Below the pieces are notes generated by a model. That model was given only the letters and a program-made list of their open reading frames with translations, did not search any database and was not told the origin of the DNA. A stretch of 45,538 bases of DNA, from positions 1-45,538 of IMG/VR virus record IMGVR_UViG_3300028835_002099, one strand, 5' to 3'. Origin of the DNA: a virus. A program made the position numbers and the translations under genes. This document shows positions 1 to 9,090 of the stretch, piece by piece; position 1 is the first letter of the stretch, and every line of letters begins with the position of its first letter.

Positions 1-1
1 G

Positions 2-46
2 GATAGTATGCGTGACATAATGCCACCTGTAAAGGAAAATAATTAG
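2..46 (+). CDS. possible C-terminal end of upstream gene (partial)
   Basis: One plus-strand frame is open from the window edge to a TAG at 44-46 and would encode a 14-residue tail ending PPVKENN. The other two plus frames close within 18 bases. In phages with this head-gene order the gene before the portal is usually the large terminase subunit, but 14 residues cannot identify it. The call rests on position only and could be chance. Confidence 0.25.
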   Translation, partial: DSMRDIMPPVKENN

Positions 47-425
47 AAAATTTTAATTATTTATTCTCTGTTAATAAAAAATTAAAAACTCATTTTTCTG
101 CTCAAATACTCCAGTAGGTGGATGAGCATGACACTCATAGTAGTAGTGATTTTTGCAATTTTTTGTCTGTGCTTTTGATGCCGTTGTAGAAAAATTTAAT
201 TTGGTTTTTCTTGTTAGTTTGTGTCGTATTCATTTTCGTTTTCCCGATTTGTTAAGTAATGTTGAGTACACCATACATGTCATAATGTCGCTTGCACAGC
301 AAAAAAGTGAGGCCACGACTGTTATTTTTTGCTATTAAATTGATTTGTTGTGCATGGTGACAAAATATCGTCTAATATTCAGGAGCATAAACCGACAAAA
401 AATAATCAGAAAGGAAAATGTCTAC
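47..425. other. AT-rich stretch without a supported gene
   Basis: No convincing gene lies between the possible upstream gene end and the portal start. A 61-codon open frame (153-338) starts at TTG, has no ribosome binding site and does not look like a protein. The stretch probably holds the leader of the portal gene; AGAAAGGA at about 408-416 sits ten bases before the preferred portal ATG. I could not define a promoter or terminator with confidence. Confidence 0.5.
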
Positions 426-2435
426 ATGCATAATTCTCACAACTACAACATAATTAAAAATAAGTATATGAATACGTCTATAACTGGTATGTCTGGTGAA
501 CTAGGGGCCGGAGACCGTGGCGCACATAATTATGTTCCATATAATACCGGCAATCCCTATGATTCACAGGACTACGTGCATAGGTGGAGACAATACACCC
601 ATATGTATGAAACTAGTTGGGAAGCTAGGAAAATAATTAGAATCCCAATTGAAGATGCACTCAGAAAAAAATGGGAGGTAGAAGGTATACCAGTAGACGT
701 AAAAGATAGAATTGAACAAAGATTGCAAGAATTACAATTCGTTCGAGTTCTGAGTCGGAGCATGATGTTAGAGAGGTTATTGGGTGGTTGTTTGACCTTC
801 ATGGGAATAGAGGACACGCTTGATGATCCAAGTAGAGCATACAACCCAAAACAAGGGGAAAAATTAAGATATTTAAATGCTATCCCAGTTTCGCGTATAT
901 CCCGCACTGAGTGGAACACCAACCCACTCTCTGCAGATTACATGCGCCCTAAGAAATATTTGATCAATGGAATTATGGTAGACGTATCTCGATGTTTAGT
1001 ATGGGACGGAGACCCCCTATTTGATCCCTCAGACTTCTATTTGTCGAACTACAGAGCGAATCTGGCGGGTTTTGGTCCATCAAAGTTAGCCACCATCTGG
1101 GATGATATAGTAAAGGCCACAGGGACACGGCAAGCAGCGTACCAATTAATTAAGACTAATAACGCTATAATTATGGCAATAAAGGACCTGCAAGATTTGG
1201 CCGGGACTGATCCAGGAAGAAAGCAATTAAAAGTACTGAAAGATGTAGCTAACCAACTGTCCGTATACAAGGCAGCTATCGTAGATGGTGAGAAGGTAGA
1301 CATACAACAAAGCTCTGCCTCATTCGGCAGTGTGCCTGAATTAATAATTACTTTTATTCAAATTCTTTCCGCTGCTAGTGATATCCCCGCCACGCGGTTT
1401 TTAGGTCAAGCCCCTGGTGGATTAAATGCTACAGGAGATAGTGATTTAGAAAATTATTACAACATGATCGACACGATTCGCACACAAAGAATTGAACCAC
1501 AATTACGCCGAGTCTATGATGTAATTGGTTATGAAATGTTTCCTAATTGGAAAGATATTCGGAAAGACCTTGAGTTTAAATTCCCCCCATTGTGGAATGA
1601 ATCAGCAAACGAGAAAGCAATTCGCAGTACATCAGAGATTGATAACGTAATTAAATTATTGGATATTGGATTGCTTGGCGATAAGAAAGCCTTGGATGAG
1701 TTGAACAGTCGTGGCGTTCTGTCTGTCGATCTTGATGATGATGATTTGCAATTATTAGTTGACGCTGAGAAAACAATGGGTACAGGTGATTCTCCAACTC
1801 CCCCAATTAAAGAGACTTTAGATAAATTACGTAATTCTGTTCCTGCCCTCAAACCGGATGAATTAGAACCGAGTGAGTTAGAACCCACTAAGTTAGACAA
1901 AAGACACTTAGCCCAAAATAAAAAGCCATATTCTCATTATGGGATTGATTTTATAATTGAAAACCCTAAAGGGTCTATTAGGGTAGGATTTTCAATTGAT
2001 GGGGGTGCATGGAAGTCGGTTTTACCCGCTGATTACGGATACATTAAACACACGCGAGGAATGGATGGGGATGAATTGGATATGTACATAGGTCCACATT
2101 TAGAAAGTGAGCAAGTTTTTGTCGTGGACCAAAATGAAATTATGACAGGGGAATTTGATGAACACAAAATAATTTTTGGAACAAATAGTTTGAATGAAGC
2201 CATCGACTTATACATAGATGGATTTTCTGATGGTAGGGGGCGTGAGCGTATCCGGGCCATCACCTCTGCTTCTATGGAAGAGTTTAAAGAGTGGATATCA
2301 GGCAATACTATGCAGCCGTTTGCGGATTATTATCATTATAAATATGTTGCGAAAAAAGGGGAACGCAGTGACGATCTTCCAGATAGTCTTGATGAGGATG
2401 ATTTGCAATTTAATATAGAGGATTTTAAAGAATGA
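426..2435 (+). CDS. phage portal protein (DUF1073 type) with C-terminal inorganic-pyrophosphatase-like domain
   Basis: Portal protein forming the dodecameric DNA gateway at one capsid vertex. The first ~440 of 669 residues match the DUF1073 portal family (for example the stretch YETSWEARKIIRIPIEDALRK and the DIPATRFLGQAPGGLNATGD segment). Residues ~500-635 form a second domain with DYGYI, G-MDGDELDMYIGP, VFVVDQ and FDEHKIIFG motifs. This resembles the pyrophosphatase-like (InPase) domain described in phage polyvalent proteins; an Asp/Glu/Asp metal-binding pattern is visible. The ATG at 426 is preferred over upstream TTG codons because AGAAAGGA precedes it at good spacing; ATG 468 is a possible alternative. 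First gene of the virion operon. Portal call is firm; the enzymatic nature of the second domain is inferred. Confidence 0.88.
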   Translation: MHNSHNYNIIKNKYMNTSITGMSGELGAGDRGAHNYVPYNTGNPYDSQDYVHRWRQYTHMYETSWEARKIIRIPIEDALRKKWEVEGIPVDVKDRIEQRLQELQFVRVLSRSMMLERLLGGCLTFMGIEDTLDDPSRAYNPKQGEKLRYLNAIPVSRISRTEWNTNPLSADYMRPKKYLINGIMVDVSRCLVWDGDPLFDPSDFYLSNYRANLAGFGPSKLATIWDDIVKATGTRQAAYQLIKTNNAIIMAIKDLQDLAGTDPGRKQLKVLKDVANQLSVYKAAIVDGEKVDIQQSSASFGSVPELIITFIQILSAASDIPATRFLGQAPGGLNATGDSDLENYYNMIDTIRTQRIEPQLRRVYDVIGYEMFPNWKDIRKDLEFKFPPLWNESANEKAIRSTSEIDNVIKLLDIGLLGDKKALDELNSRGVLSVDLDDDDLQLLVDAEKTMGTGDSPTPPIKETLDKLRNSVPALKPDELEPSELEPTKLDKRHLAQNKKPYSHYGIDFIIENPKGSIRVGFSIDGGAWKSVLPADYGYIKHTRGMDGDELDMYIGPHLESEQVFVVDQNEIMTGEFDEHKIIFGTNSLNEAIDLYIDGFSDGRGRERIRAITSASMEEFKEWISGNTMQPFADYYHYKYVAKKGERSDDLPDSLDEDDLQFNIEDFKE

Positions 2436-2513
2436 GCATATTGTGACAGGTAGGAATGTGGTGCCTTCTATAAAATCTTACATTTATAATTTTAAAGTTG
2501 GGTGTGAGTGATC

Positions 2514-3596
2514 ATGAATTTCAGGATTCCGTCATCCATATTTATAAATATTATCAGAGCGCAGGAAGAGATCAGAATTATTCCATGTGAGCCAATCACG
2601 CTTAATAAATTTTATGAGAACAACTCCCACAAAAACTCTAAATTAAATAAAATTTACAAAAAACGTAAGGGGAAATTATTGGCTTTAATTATTGATGAGA
2701 AACAAATTAAAAAGCTAGATGCCAGCAAAAAGAAGCAAAGACGTGGACGGGCTGTAAAAGCATCTAAAAAAGAAGAAAGATTATTACAAAAGAAAATGGG
2801 TGCGCTGTGGGAGTACGTGTTGCGCCCCACGGCTAACCGAATCACACAGATGGTTCGGGATGGGGTTGATGCTGTGGTCATTGCTGATGTGATTGAAGGG
2901 GCTTTACGTGCCGCTGAATTGCAATATGGCATTGCTACTGATGATTTAATCACCCAGTGGCAGATGGGTGTTGGGGACGAATCTAGGAAAGCACTGCAAA
3001 AAGGGTTGTCCGGTTCCCTTGCTGTGGATATTTCCGCTTTAGTTGATGTGCCAGAAATTGCTGATACTCTTTCTTTAGGGTCAATTGAAGCCTCCCAATT
3101 AATTAAAAGTATACCAAGTGAGTATTTGGGACAAATTGCGAAAGCAGTCACAGATAATTACGTTGGTGTTGCACAACCGGGGGACCGATCACTTCTTCAA
3201 CAAATAAAAGAGATTGGCAAAGTTTCTAAAAATCGTGCAAGGCTAATTGCACGGGACCAAACCAGCAAGTTAACCGCTGCTGTCAACCAAACAAGACAAA
3301 CTTCCATTGGCATCTCAATGTACATTTGGCACAACTCGCAAGATAACCGTGTTGTGGGCAAGCCAGGGGGTTTATATCCAAAAGGGAATAAGGCCCATGG
3401 AAATCATTGGGTTATGGAAGGTGTTTATTGTAAATGGAATGACCATTCCGTTTATTCTGTTGATAAGGGAAAATCATGGAAAAAGCGGACGGGGGAAATG
3501 CCCAAAATTATTCCAGGCGCGGAAATCCAATGCAGATGTCATGCAGAGCCGATCATTGACATTGAGAAAATTTTAGAGTTTGCAAAATCATCATAG
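2514..3596 (+). CDS. minor head protein, Mu gpF / SPP1 gp7-like
   Basis: Minor capsid (head morphogenesis) protein, normally bound to the portal and present in few copies per virion. The N-terminal 85 residues are very basic (KKRKGK, KKKQRRGRAVK). The C-terminal third carries the family signature: RARLIARDQTSKL, then a W-HNSQDNRV segment, HGNHWVMEGVYCKWND, and a final CRCHAEP motif with two cysteines and a histidine close to the C terminus. It follows the portal as in other phages of this type. ATG 2514 is chosen over GTG 2508; neither has a strong Shine-Dalgarno, so translation may depend on coupling to the portal gene 78 bp upstream. Confidence 0.85.
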   Translation: MNFRIPSSIFINIIRAQEEIRIIPCEPITLNKFYENNSHKNSKLNKIYKKRKGKLLALIIDEKQIKKLDASKKKQRRGRAVKASKKEERLLQKKMGALWEYVLRPTANRITQMVRDGVDAVVIADVIEGALRAAELQYGIATDDLITQWQMGVGDESRKALQKGLSGSLAVDISALVDVPEIADTLSLGSIEASQLIKSIPSEYLGQIAKAVTDNYVGVAQPGDRSLLQQIKEIGKVSKNRARLIARDQTSKLTAAVNQTRQTSIGISMYIWHNSQDNRVVGKPGGLYPKGNKAHGNHWVMEGVYCKWNDHSVYSVDKGKSWKKRTGEMPKIIPGAEIQCRCHAEPIIDIEKILEFAKSS

Positions 3597-3655
3597 TTGC
3601 AATAATGTTTTGTTTGTTGTATTAGTAACTTAAAGGGGGTTACTAAGGAAGAATT

Positions 3656-4861
3656 ATGCAATATACCAATAAATATACTTTCAAAAACACAGAAAATCCT
3701 CAATGGCGAATGACTGATGATGGTTTTTTGCGTTGTACTGCGAGAGTCTTGAAAGAAAAAATTCTTGTTTATTCTAAAGATGAATTAGACGAATACCCGG
3801 ATGATTTCAATCAAGATGAGATTAACGTTTTTGTTCCTGTGGAAGCCTTGGCCGATTCAGAATCCCTGAAAAGTCTTGAAGGTGTTCCAGTAATTTCATG
3901 GAACCATGTTTGGACTGACCCCTCAGTGGTAAAAAATGTTTCCATTGGTAGTGTATCTGGTAAACCTAAGATTGAAGATAATTATTTAATTTGTGATCTT
4001 TTTATTACAGATGAAAAAGCAATTAATCAAATTAAAGACGGAAAAATTGGTGAAATTAGTGCAGCATACTATGCTGGTGTAGTTTTTGAGCCAGGAGAAT
4101 TTGATGGAGCTACATATGACGCGAAAAAAGAAAAATTACGTTATAATCACATAGCAATTATTCCAGTAGGTGAAGGCCGAGCGGGACTAGATGTAAAAAT
4201 AATTAATAAATCGAAAAATGAGGAGTTCATTAAAATGCCAGATGAGCAAAAGTTGGTTCGGGTTCAAGCTCGAAAATCTAAAAAATATTTAAATATGGAT
4301 GAGAGTTCGGCTGAAATTTATGAGGAAGAGTCTGGTCAGTATGCTGAGGAAGAGAAAACATACAATAAAGATGCAGAAGATTGGGGTATGGAAAGAACCT
4401 CTAATGCTGAGGTAGAGCAAAAATTACAAGCTCGTATTCAAGAGCTTGAGGGTGAGGTTGCTGCATATAAACAGCATATGGAAGCTATGGGCGATCAGAA
4501 TGCCATTGAACAGGCTGCACGGGATATGGTCATGGAGCAAGATGACGCTGGGCAGATTCTTGAGAATTCAGAAGTTCTGAATATTGATGGCTCAAAAATG
4601 GATGATGAGGCATCTAAGGAATATAAAAATTCCATCAAAAATTTGCATGGGGAAAAATTACAAAACAGTGTGTTATCCGCTGTTGGAATTGATACAAAGG
4701 GTATGAATAAAGATGCTTTAAAAGGTGCTTGGAGTGTTCGCAAACAAATTGCTAATAATCCAAAAAAGAAAGTGGCTGGTACGGAAATGATGAATAAAAT
4801 GGGTGATGAATCATCCAACGCCAAAACTCGTACACCTCGTGAACGTCTCGGTATCGTATAA
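3656..4861 (+). CDS. DUF2213 prohead protease/scaffold-like protein
   Basis: A 401-residue protein that fits the DUF2213 family, thought to act as the prohead maturation protease with an attached scaffold. Residues 1-185 form the conserved domain, with GVPVISWNHVWTDP, IGSVSGKP, IGEISAAYYAG and YNHIAIIPVGEGRAG motifs; the His in WNH and the Ser in EIS are candidate catalytic residues. Residues ~255-300 are charged and predicted coiled coil (EQKLQARIQELEGEVAAYKQ), as expected for a scaffold. AAGGA lies seven bases before the ATG. Position between the minor head and capsid genes supports the role; protease activity is inferred. Confidence 0.8.
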   Translation: MQYTNKYTFKNTENPQWRMTDDGFLRCTARVLKEKILVYSKDELDEYPDDFNQDEINVFVPVEALADSESLKSLEGVPVISWNHVWTDPSVVKNVSIGSVSGKPKIEDNYLICDLFITDEKAINQIKDGKIGEISAAYYAGVVFEPGEFDGATYDAKKEKLRYNHIAIIPVGEGRAGLDVKIINKSKNEEFIKMPDEQKLVRVQARKSKKYLNMDESSAEIYEEESGQYAEEEKTYNKDAEDWGMERTSNAEVEQKLQARIQELEGEVAAYKQHMEAMGDQNAIEQAARDMVMEQDDAGQILENSEVLNIDGSKMDDEASKEYKNSIKNLHGEKLQNSVLSAVGIDTKGMNKDALKGAWSVRKQIANNPKKKVAGTEMMNKMGDESSNAKTRTPRERLGIV

Positions 4862-4906
4862 TTATAAAATTACGTAATTTTATTTGTGAATAGGAGTATA
4901 TAGAAA

Positions 4907-5512
4907 ATGTCATTTAGTACTGGTTATCGTGGAACAGTAGGTGGGGCTGTTCAAACTTCCTATACAGATCAGCCGGGTGCGGGTGTCGCTGGAATGTTGG
5001 CTTTTGCAAGTGACATTAATTTAGTGGATGCGGTTCATATTGGGGAACCGGATGGTATTGCTGCTGGGCGTGGTGTGGTTTATGAGAATGTGGATAGTAC
5101 TTTAAATCATTCCATGCAACGGCCTGACGTGGCAGCTAAATTACCCGAGCTTGGTACGACTATTGACCAATTTAAGGGAATTCTCGTTTTTGATGAGCGC
5201 ATGAATTCAAATAGTAATGGTATTCCCGGCTGGGCAGATGGGCGTGTGGGACGTGTTTTGCGTAATAATCGTAGTGGGGGTCGAATTTATGTTAGTTGTC
5301 CCCTTACGGTAAATGTAGGTGATTCTGTATGGATGCAGCTTGTGGCTGATGCTGATTATCAGCCGGGGGAATTTCGTCCAACAGCGGGGGCAACGCCTGC
5401 GAATGTGCTAGCAATTCCTAATGCACAATGGGTTATTACAACGATTGTTCCCGCAATTGTTCCCGAAGTGGAGAATCCGCCAGCAATTGCCATGATTGAG
5501 CTATTGGGCTAA
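4907..5512 (+). CDS. capsid cement/decoration protein
   Basis: A 201-residue protein resembling the phage structural cement proteins that bind the outside of the capsid lattice and stabilise it. Recognisable features are the N-terminal MSFSTGYRGTVGGAVQTSY, the GMLAFASDI stretch, a central GILVFDERMNS segment and a beta-rich C-terminal half (VGDSVWMQLVADADYQPGEF) that resembles a beta-tulip or barrel fold. It sits immediately before the major capsid gene, the usual place for this protein. GGAG precedes the start. No enzymatic motif is seen. Confidence 0.75.
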   Translation: MSFSTGYRGTVGGAVQTSYTDQPGAGVAGMLAFASDINLVDAVHIGEPDGIAAGRGVVYENVDSTLNHSMQRPDVAAKLPELGTTIDQFKGILVFDERMNSNSNGIPGWADGRVGRVLRNNRSGGRIYVSCPLTVNVGDSVWMQLVADADYQPGEFRPTAGATPANVLAIPNAQWVITTIVPAIVPEVENPPAIAMIELLG

Positions 5513-5551
5513 ATGTGATTCACAATATAAGCAATAGAAGGAAATTAAGTT

Positions 5552-6511
5552 ATGCCTTATGATTTTAACACAGGAGGCTCTAACCAAATCACCGCGACTG
5601 AGCTTGTTGTTTCTATGTACGATGAGGTGGAAACCGGTTTTTATGATGCATTGTACCCCGAGATTTTGTGGCGGACAGTTCTACCACAAGAGTCGATTAA
5701 AACTAATTTAAACCCTGGCGCACAAAATTACGTGTACCGTTCCCGCGACACGAAGGGAATTGGACAATTTGTAAATGGTGATCCTGCCAACATACCTCGG
5801 GTTGGCCAAGTTGTGGGGCAGGTAACTGTACCAATCCTGGATGCTGCCGTGGGAGCAACTTTAACTGACAGTGAGGCCCGCCGTTCTCAATTCGCTTTGC
5901 AAACCGCTTTGGCGCAAGATTACGGCGAAATTATGAAAAAGGCTGCTGAGTACCATATTGAGCGTACTTTTTTCTACGGCAACGCTGCTGTTAAATTTGA
6001 GTCATTCTTGGATTATCCAACTGTTACAAAAACTAGTGTGAGTAGTGGAATATGGGATCCTGCCGAGCCGGGACAGATGGTTGCCGATATAAATGCGATG
6101 TTAACGGAGATTTGGACCGGCAGCAAAACTATTCACTTGCCAGATACCATATTTTTGCCACCAGCACAATTCTCTATGCTTACAACAGCTTACGTAATTG
6201 GTGCTGCCACTGCTGGTGTAGCCATTTCCGCTCTGGAATATGTGCGTAAAAATAATATTTACACAGCAAATACTGGCAAAGACCTTAATATCAAAAGTCT
6301 TCGTTATTTAGAGGGGGCGGGTGTTGAGGGTGCAAACCGTGCTATTGCTATGGAATGGCAACCCCGTAATTACGTAATGCCATTTCCAATGCCTTATCAA
6401 TTGACACAGCCAGTACCAATTCCCCTTGGTGTAGATATGTTTGCTGAGTATATTTTTGGTTCGTTCAATATACGATATCCAAAAGCTATGATTTACTCTG
6501 ATGGATTGTAG
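5552..6511 (+). CDS. major capsid protein (DUF2184 type)
   Basis: Major head subunit of HK97 fold, 319 residues, DUF2184 family. The N-terminal arm is short (MPYDFNTGGSNQITATELVV), followed by the E-loop region (NYVYRSRDTKGIGQFVNGDP), the long spine-helix stretch (SEARRSQFALQTALAQDYGEIMKKAAEYH) and a P-domain/A-loop ending near the C terminus. A GAAGGAAATT ribosome binding site precedes the ATG, fitting a highly expressed gene. It has no obvious delta domain, so the separate DUF2213 protein two genes upstream probably scaffolds assembly. Confidence 0.87.
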   Translation: MPYDFNTGGSNQITATELVVSMYDEVETGFYDALYPEILWRTVLPQESIKTNLNPGAQNYVYRSRDTKGIGQFVNGDPANIPRVGQVVGQVTVPILDAAVGATLTDSEARRSQFALQTALAQDYGEIMKKAAEYHIERTFFYGNAAVKFESFLDYPTVTKTSVSSGIWDPAEPGQMVADINAMLTEIWTGSKTIHLPDTIFLPPAQFSMLTTAYVIGAATAGVAISALEYVRKNNIYTANTGKDLNIKSLRYLEGAGVEGANRAIAMEWQPRNYVMPFPMPYQLTQPVPIPLGVDMFAEYIFGSFNIRYPKAMIYSDGL

Positions 6512-6549
6512 GTTTGTGTTTTTAATTAGGGAATGAAAGGGTTGAACAA

Positions 6550-7182
6550 ATGACGGAAAGATCAAGAGGCAATAGAACACAGGAAAATACCGGAAATGGG
6601 GATGTAGATAATGCACGAAAACGTAGACGAAAACGTCAGAGTGCTAATTTAAAACTGGGGGAACCGAACAAAATTGCCCAAAATCCTATTGAAATCCAGG
6701 GGGAACTTGACATCAAAACCACTGGACAACAGGAGTCTGAAATTGAGAAAAAGTCTAATGGGGATGTAGATAATACTGGTAACCCACGGGGAAAAGGTAT
6801 TTCGTTAAATGCACCAAATTTGGCAGCCAATAATCCCATGGGAGAAACATTAGTTGCTAACCAACACACAGCGGATATTGTTTTGCCCCGAAGTTATCCA
6901 CGACAAAAGGGGGAAATTCATGGCAAACCTCTTGAATCTATGAAATTTCTGTCTGGTACAGTTACTTCCGTTGATTTTGAAACTTGGGAATTAATGAAGC
7001 AAAAAAATACAATGGTTCCTCGTTACCTTGAGTTGGGGTTTCTTGTAGAAACAAAATCAACAAGGGACACAGGTGCTTTAATCGAACGCACAGCCAATCC
7101 ACAGCCTCCCGAGCATTTGTTGTCAGATAAGGAAGGCAAAACCCGCATAGAGCGGGAAACCGTGTCTCAAGCACAGTTGTAG
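6550..7182 (+). CDS. hypothetical phage head/neck protein with charged N-terminal repeats
   Basis: I do not recognise this 210-residue protein. The first ~100 residues are polar and low in complexity, with the segment NGDVDN occurring twice (about residues 17-22 and 75-80), each followed by basic or glycine-rich residues, which suggests an internal duplication. Residues ~120-180 look globular (KFLSGTVTSVDFETWELMKQKN and YLELGFLVET). It lies between the major capsid gene and a DUF4054 adaptor, so a role in the head or head-tail junction is likely. AAAGGG precedes the start. Confidence 0.6.
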   Translation: MTERSRGNRTQENTGNGDVDNARKRRRKRQSANLKLGEPNKIAQNPIEIQGELDIKTTGQQESEIEKKSNGDVDNTGNPRGKGISLNAPNLAANNPMGETLVANQHTADIVLPRSYPRQKGEIHGKPLESMKFLSGTVTSVDFETWELMKQKNTMVPRYLELGFLVETKSTRDTGALIERTANPQPPEHLLSDKEGKTRIERETVSQAQL

Positions 7183-7191
7183 AGGTAGTAA

Positions 7192-7596
7192 ATGCCAAAC
7201 GTAGCCCCAACATATACCGAATTCATAGCTGTGTACCCCATATTCGTTCCCCCGGCTGTGGATGAGGTTAATGTGCAATATCAATTAAATTTTGCAGAAA
7301 GATTGTTGTCTAAATTGGCATGGGGTGATTGGTATTCCGATGGAATCATGTTGCTTGTTGCTCATAATATTTATTTGTGGATAAAGTCACAATCTTCTAT
7401 TGAAGGTGGAAAACAAGCTGCCTCTGGGAATGTTGCATCAACTTCTGGAGCAGGTTTGAGTATTTCTTTTGAAAGCGCAAGCGAAAGTGTTACTCCAGGG
7501 TCAAAATCAGGTGCCTACTACAACAAAACAATTTATGGACAACAATTTTTGTATTTGCAGTCAATTGTAATTAATTCTGCTTGTTTGACAGCATAG
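7192..7596 (+). CDS. head-tail adaptor (DUF4054 type)
   Basis: A 134-residue protein matching the DUF4054 head-completion/adaptor family, which docks under the portal. Visible signatures are the N-terminal FIAVYPIF segment, the helix containing LLSKLAWGDWYSDGIMLLVAH and the Ala/Gly/Ser-rich central loop (GNVASTSGAGLSISFESAS), followed by the YYNKTIYGQQFL segment typical of these adaptors. It begins nine bases after the preceding stop codon, so the two are probably translationally coupled. Structural role inferred from family and position. Confidence 0.75.
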   Translation: MPNVAPTYTEFIAVYPIFVPPAVDEVNVQYQLNFAERLLSKLAWGDWYSDGIMLLVAHNIYLWIKSQSSIEGGKQAASGNVASTSGAGLSISFESASESVTPGSKSGAYYNKTIYGQQFLYLQSIVINSACLTA

Positions 7597-7626
7597 AACA
7601 ATTGGAAAGTTGGGGGGTTTTAAATT

Positions 7627-8076
7627 ATGATTGTGCGTGTCAAACAGAAGAATTCTAATGCACTCAGTACAGTTTATGAAAAAATGAAGGGGGTTACTGG
7701 GAAAGAGGTAGCCGTGGGCTTTCCAGCTGGTAAAGCAAATGCATACCCTGATGGCACCCCCGTGGCAGGGGTTGCTGCTGCACATGTATATGGAATTGGT
7801 GTTCCAAAACGTGACTTCATGAGATTAGCGCAAGATGAAATAAATGAGAAAACAGCACCAATCATTGCAAAGGCTTTACAATTAGAAAAAAAGGAACCGA
7901 TGTACGAAGCAGCGGGGCAAGCTGCCCAGGCTGCAATTCAAAATGCTATTGTTGCATTGGATGACCCGCCAAATGCACCGGCAACAATAGCAAGAAAAAA
8001 ATCTGCAAACCCATTGATTGATACGGGCCATATGAAAGGTGCAGTTACATATGTGGTCAGAGACCGATCACGATGA
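7627..8076 (+). CDS. neck/tail-completion protein (HK97 gp10 / Mu gpG-like)
   Basis: A 149-residue protein that looks like the tail-completion or neck proteins found after the adaptor gene. Typical features are EVAVGFPAGKA near the N terminus, AAAHVYGIGVPKRDFMR (the family usually has an IP-R-F segment here) and a C-terminal LIDTGHMKGAVTYVV motif. The stop codon overlaps the next start (ATGA at 8073-8076), tying it to the following gene. Confidence is higher for the general class than for the exact family. Confidence 0.65.
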   Translation: MIVRVKQKNSNALSTVYEKMKGVTGKEVAVGFPAGKANAYPDGTPVAGVAAAHVYGIGVPKRDFMRLAQDEINEKTAPIIAKALQLEKKEPMYEAAGQAAQAAIQNAIVALDDPPNAPATIARKKSANPLIDTGHMKGAVTYVVRDRSR

Positions 8077-8471
8077 GCGTTTTACCATTAAGTGGGCCTT
8101 TGCAATTGGCATTATCATTTTTCACGTTGGAAAATGTGCCTGTTCAAGATATTGATTATTTGAAAGTTTCGGGTATTGACGAAGAGCAAGATGCGGGTAT
8201 ACGAGGGATTACTGCTGCAATTGACCCATCGAACATGAAGCAATTGGAGATTTTATTTGGGATTGGAAATGTCAGCATTGGTGATATTTTGATTTATACC
8301 GTAGAAGAATTATTTATTTCTGGCATTTATCCCATAGGTGGCACAAGAAAACAGAGTTTTCTGATGTATAGTGGATTTTCTTACAGAATAATGGCGCATC
8401 AAGATTGGATAGCTCAAGCTGGGGTTAATGTGTACCAAGGTCAGCGTCATGTTCGGCAGCAAATTTATTAA
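8073..8471 (+). CDS. hypothetical head-tail connector protein
   Basis: A 132-residue protein I cannot assign to a named family. It is mostly short beta-prone segments without charged low-complexity stretches, consistent with a small structural protein. It starts inside the stop codon of the neck protein and is followed by the tail terminator, a position usually held by a head-tail joining protein in myoviruses with a DUF3383 sheath. No catalytic motif, signal peptide or membrane segment is visible. Confidence 0.55.
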   Translation: MSVLPLSGPLQLALSFFTLENVPVQDIDYLKVSGIDEEQDAGIRGITAAIDPSNMKQLEILFGIGNVSIGDILIYTVEELFISGIYPIGGTRKQSFLMYSGFSYRIMAHQDWIAQAGVNVYQGQRHVRQQIY

Positions 8472-8493
8472 ATTATAGGATGTTATTTAATTT

Positions 8494-9081
8494 ATGTCTG
8501 CAACGTCACTTAATGAACTTTATGAGACAATAGGCATGGTAGTGCAGTCTGTGACTGGCCGTGAATGGTGGCGTAGCACGGGGATGCAATCTCAACCAGA
8601 AGGCATATATGCAACTATTTACCTAAATATGGACCAACCGCTGCAACACCAAATAGTAGAGAATGTGGAACTTGACCCCGTGGGGGAAAATTTGGAAGTT
8701 TTTGAGCAAAAGCCATGGGGGACAACGACAGTAGATTGTATAGTTACTTTTTATAGGAGTTCTCCAGATAATTCAGCGGATGAATCGGCAGTAAGATTTA
8801 GAAATGGTTTGTATATTGAAAAACGGTTTGAAGATTTATGGAAAATAGCAGGTCTTGTGGGAAATGTGAGGAGATTGGATATTTCCGGTGCATTTCGGGC
8901 AGATATTGAGCCAAGAACAGAGGTAAGATTTTCTTTTATATCAAATATATCTGAACCTGGACCAGTAGACTCTAATCAAATATATGATATTCAGTCCCAA
9001 AAAATTGATCTTACTCATGTGAGATTGGATAATTCCGAAACATTAATTGAACTAAATGTAGATAAAAACATTATTCCATAG
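8494..9081 (+). CDS. tail terminator / neck protein (LIC_12616-like)
   Basis: A 195-residue protein resembling the phage neck-terminator family (LIC_12616, gp12-like) that caps the tail tube. Features include an N-terminal helix LNELYETIGMVVQSVTG, the segment PEGIYATIYLN, then a pattern VDCIVTFYRSSPDNSADESAVRFRNGLY and RTEVRFSFISNISEP, which together match the alternating beta/alpha fold of terminator proteins. It lies directly before the tail sheath gene, the standard place. The role is inferred from family resemblance and position. Confidence 0.7.
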   Translation: MSATSLNELYETIGMVVQSVTGREWWRSTGMQSQPEGIYATIYLNMDQPLQHQIVENVELDPVGENLEVFEQKPWGTTTVDCIVTFYRSSPDNSADESAVRFRNGLYIEKRFEDLWKIAGLVGNVRRLDISGAFRADIEPRTEVRFSFISNISEPGPVDSNQIYDIQSQKIDLTHVRLDNSETLIELNVDKNIIP

Positions 9082-9090
9082 GAGGAAATC

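Noticed and set aside
153-338. 61-codon open frame before the portal
   Set aside because: TTG start, no ribosome binding site, composition unlike a protein; probably chance in AT-rich leader DNA.
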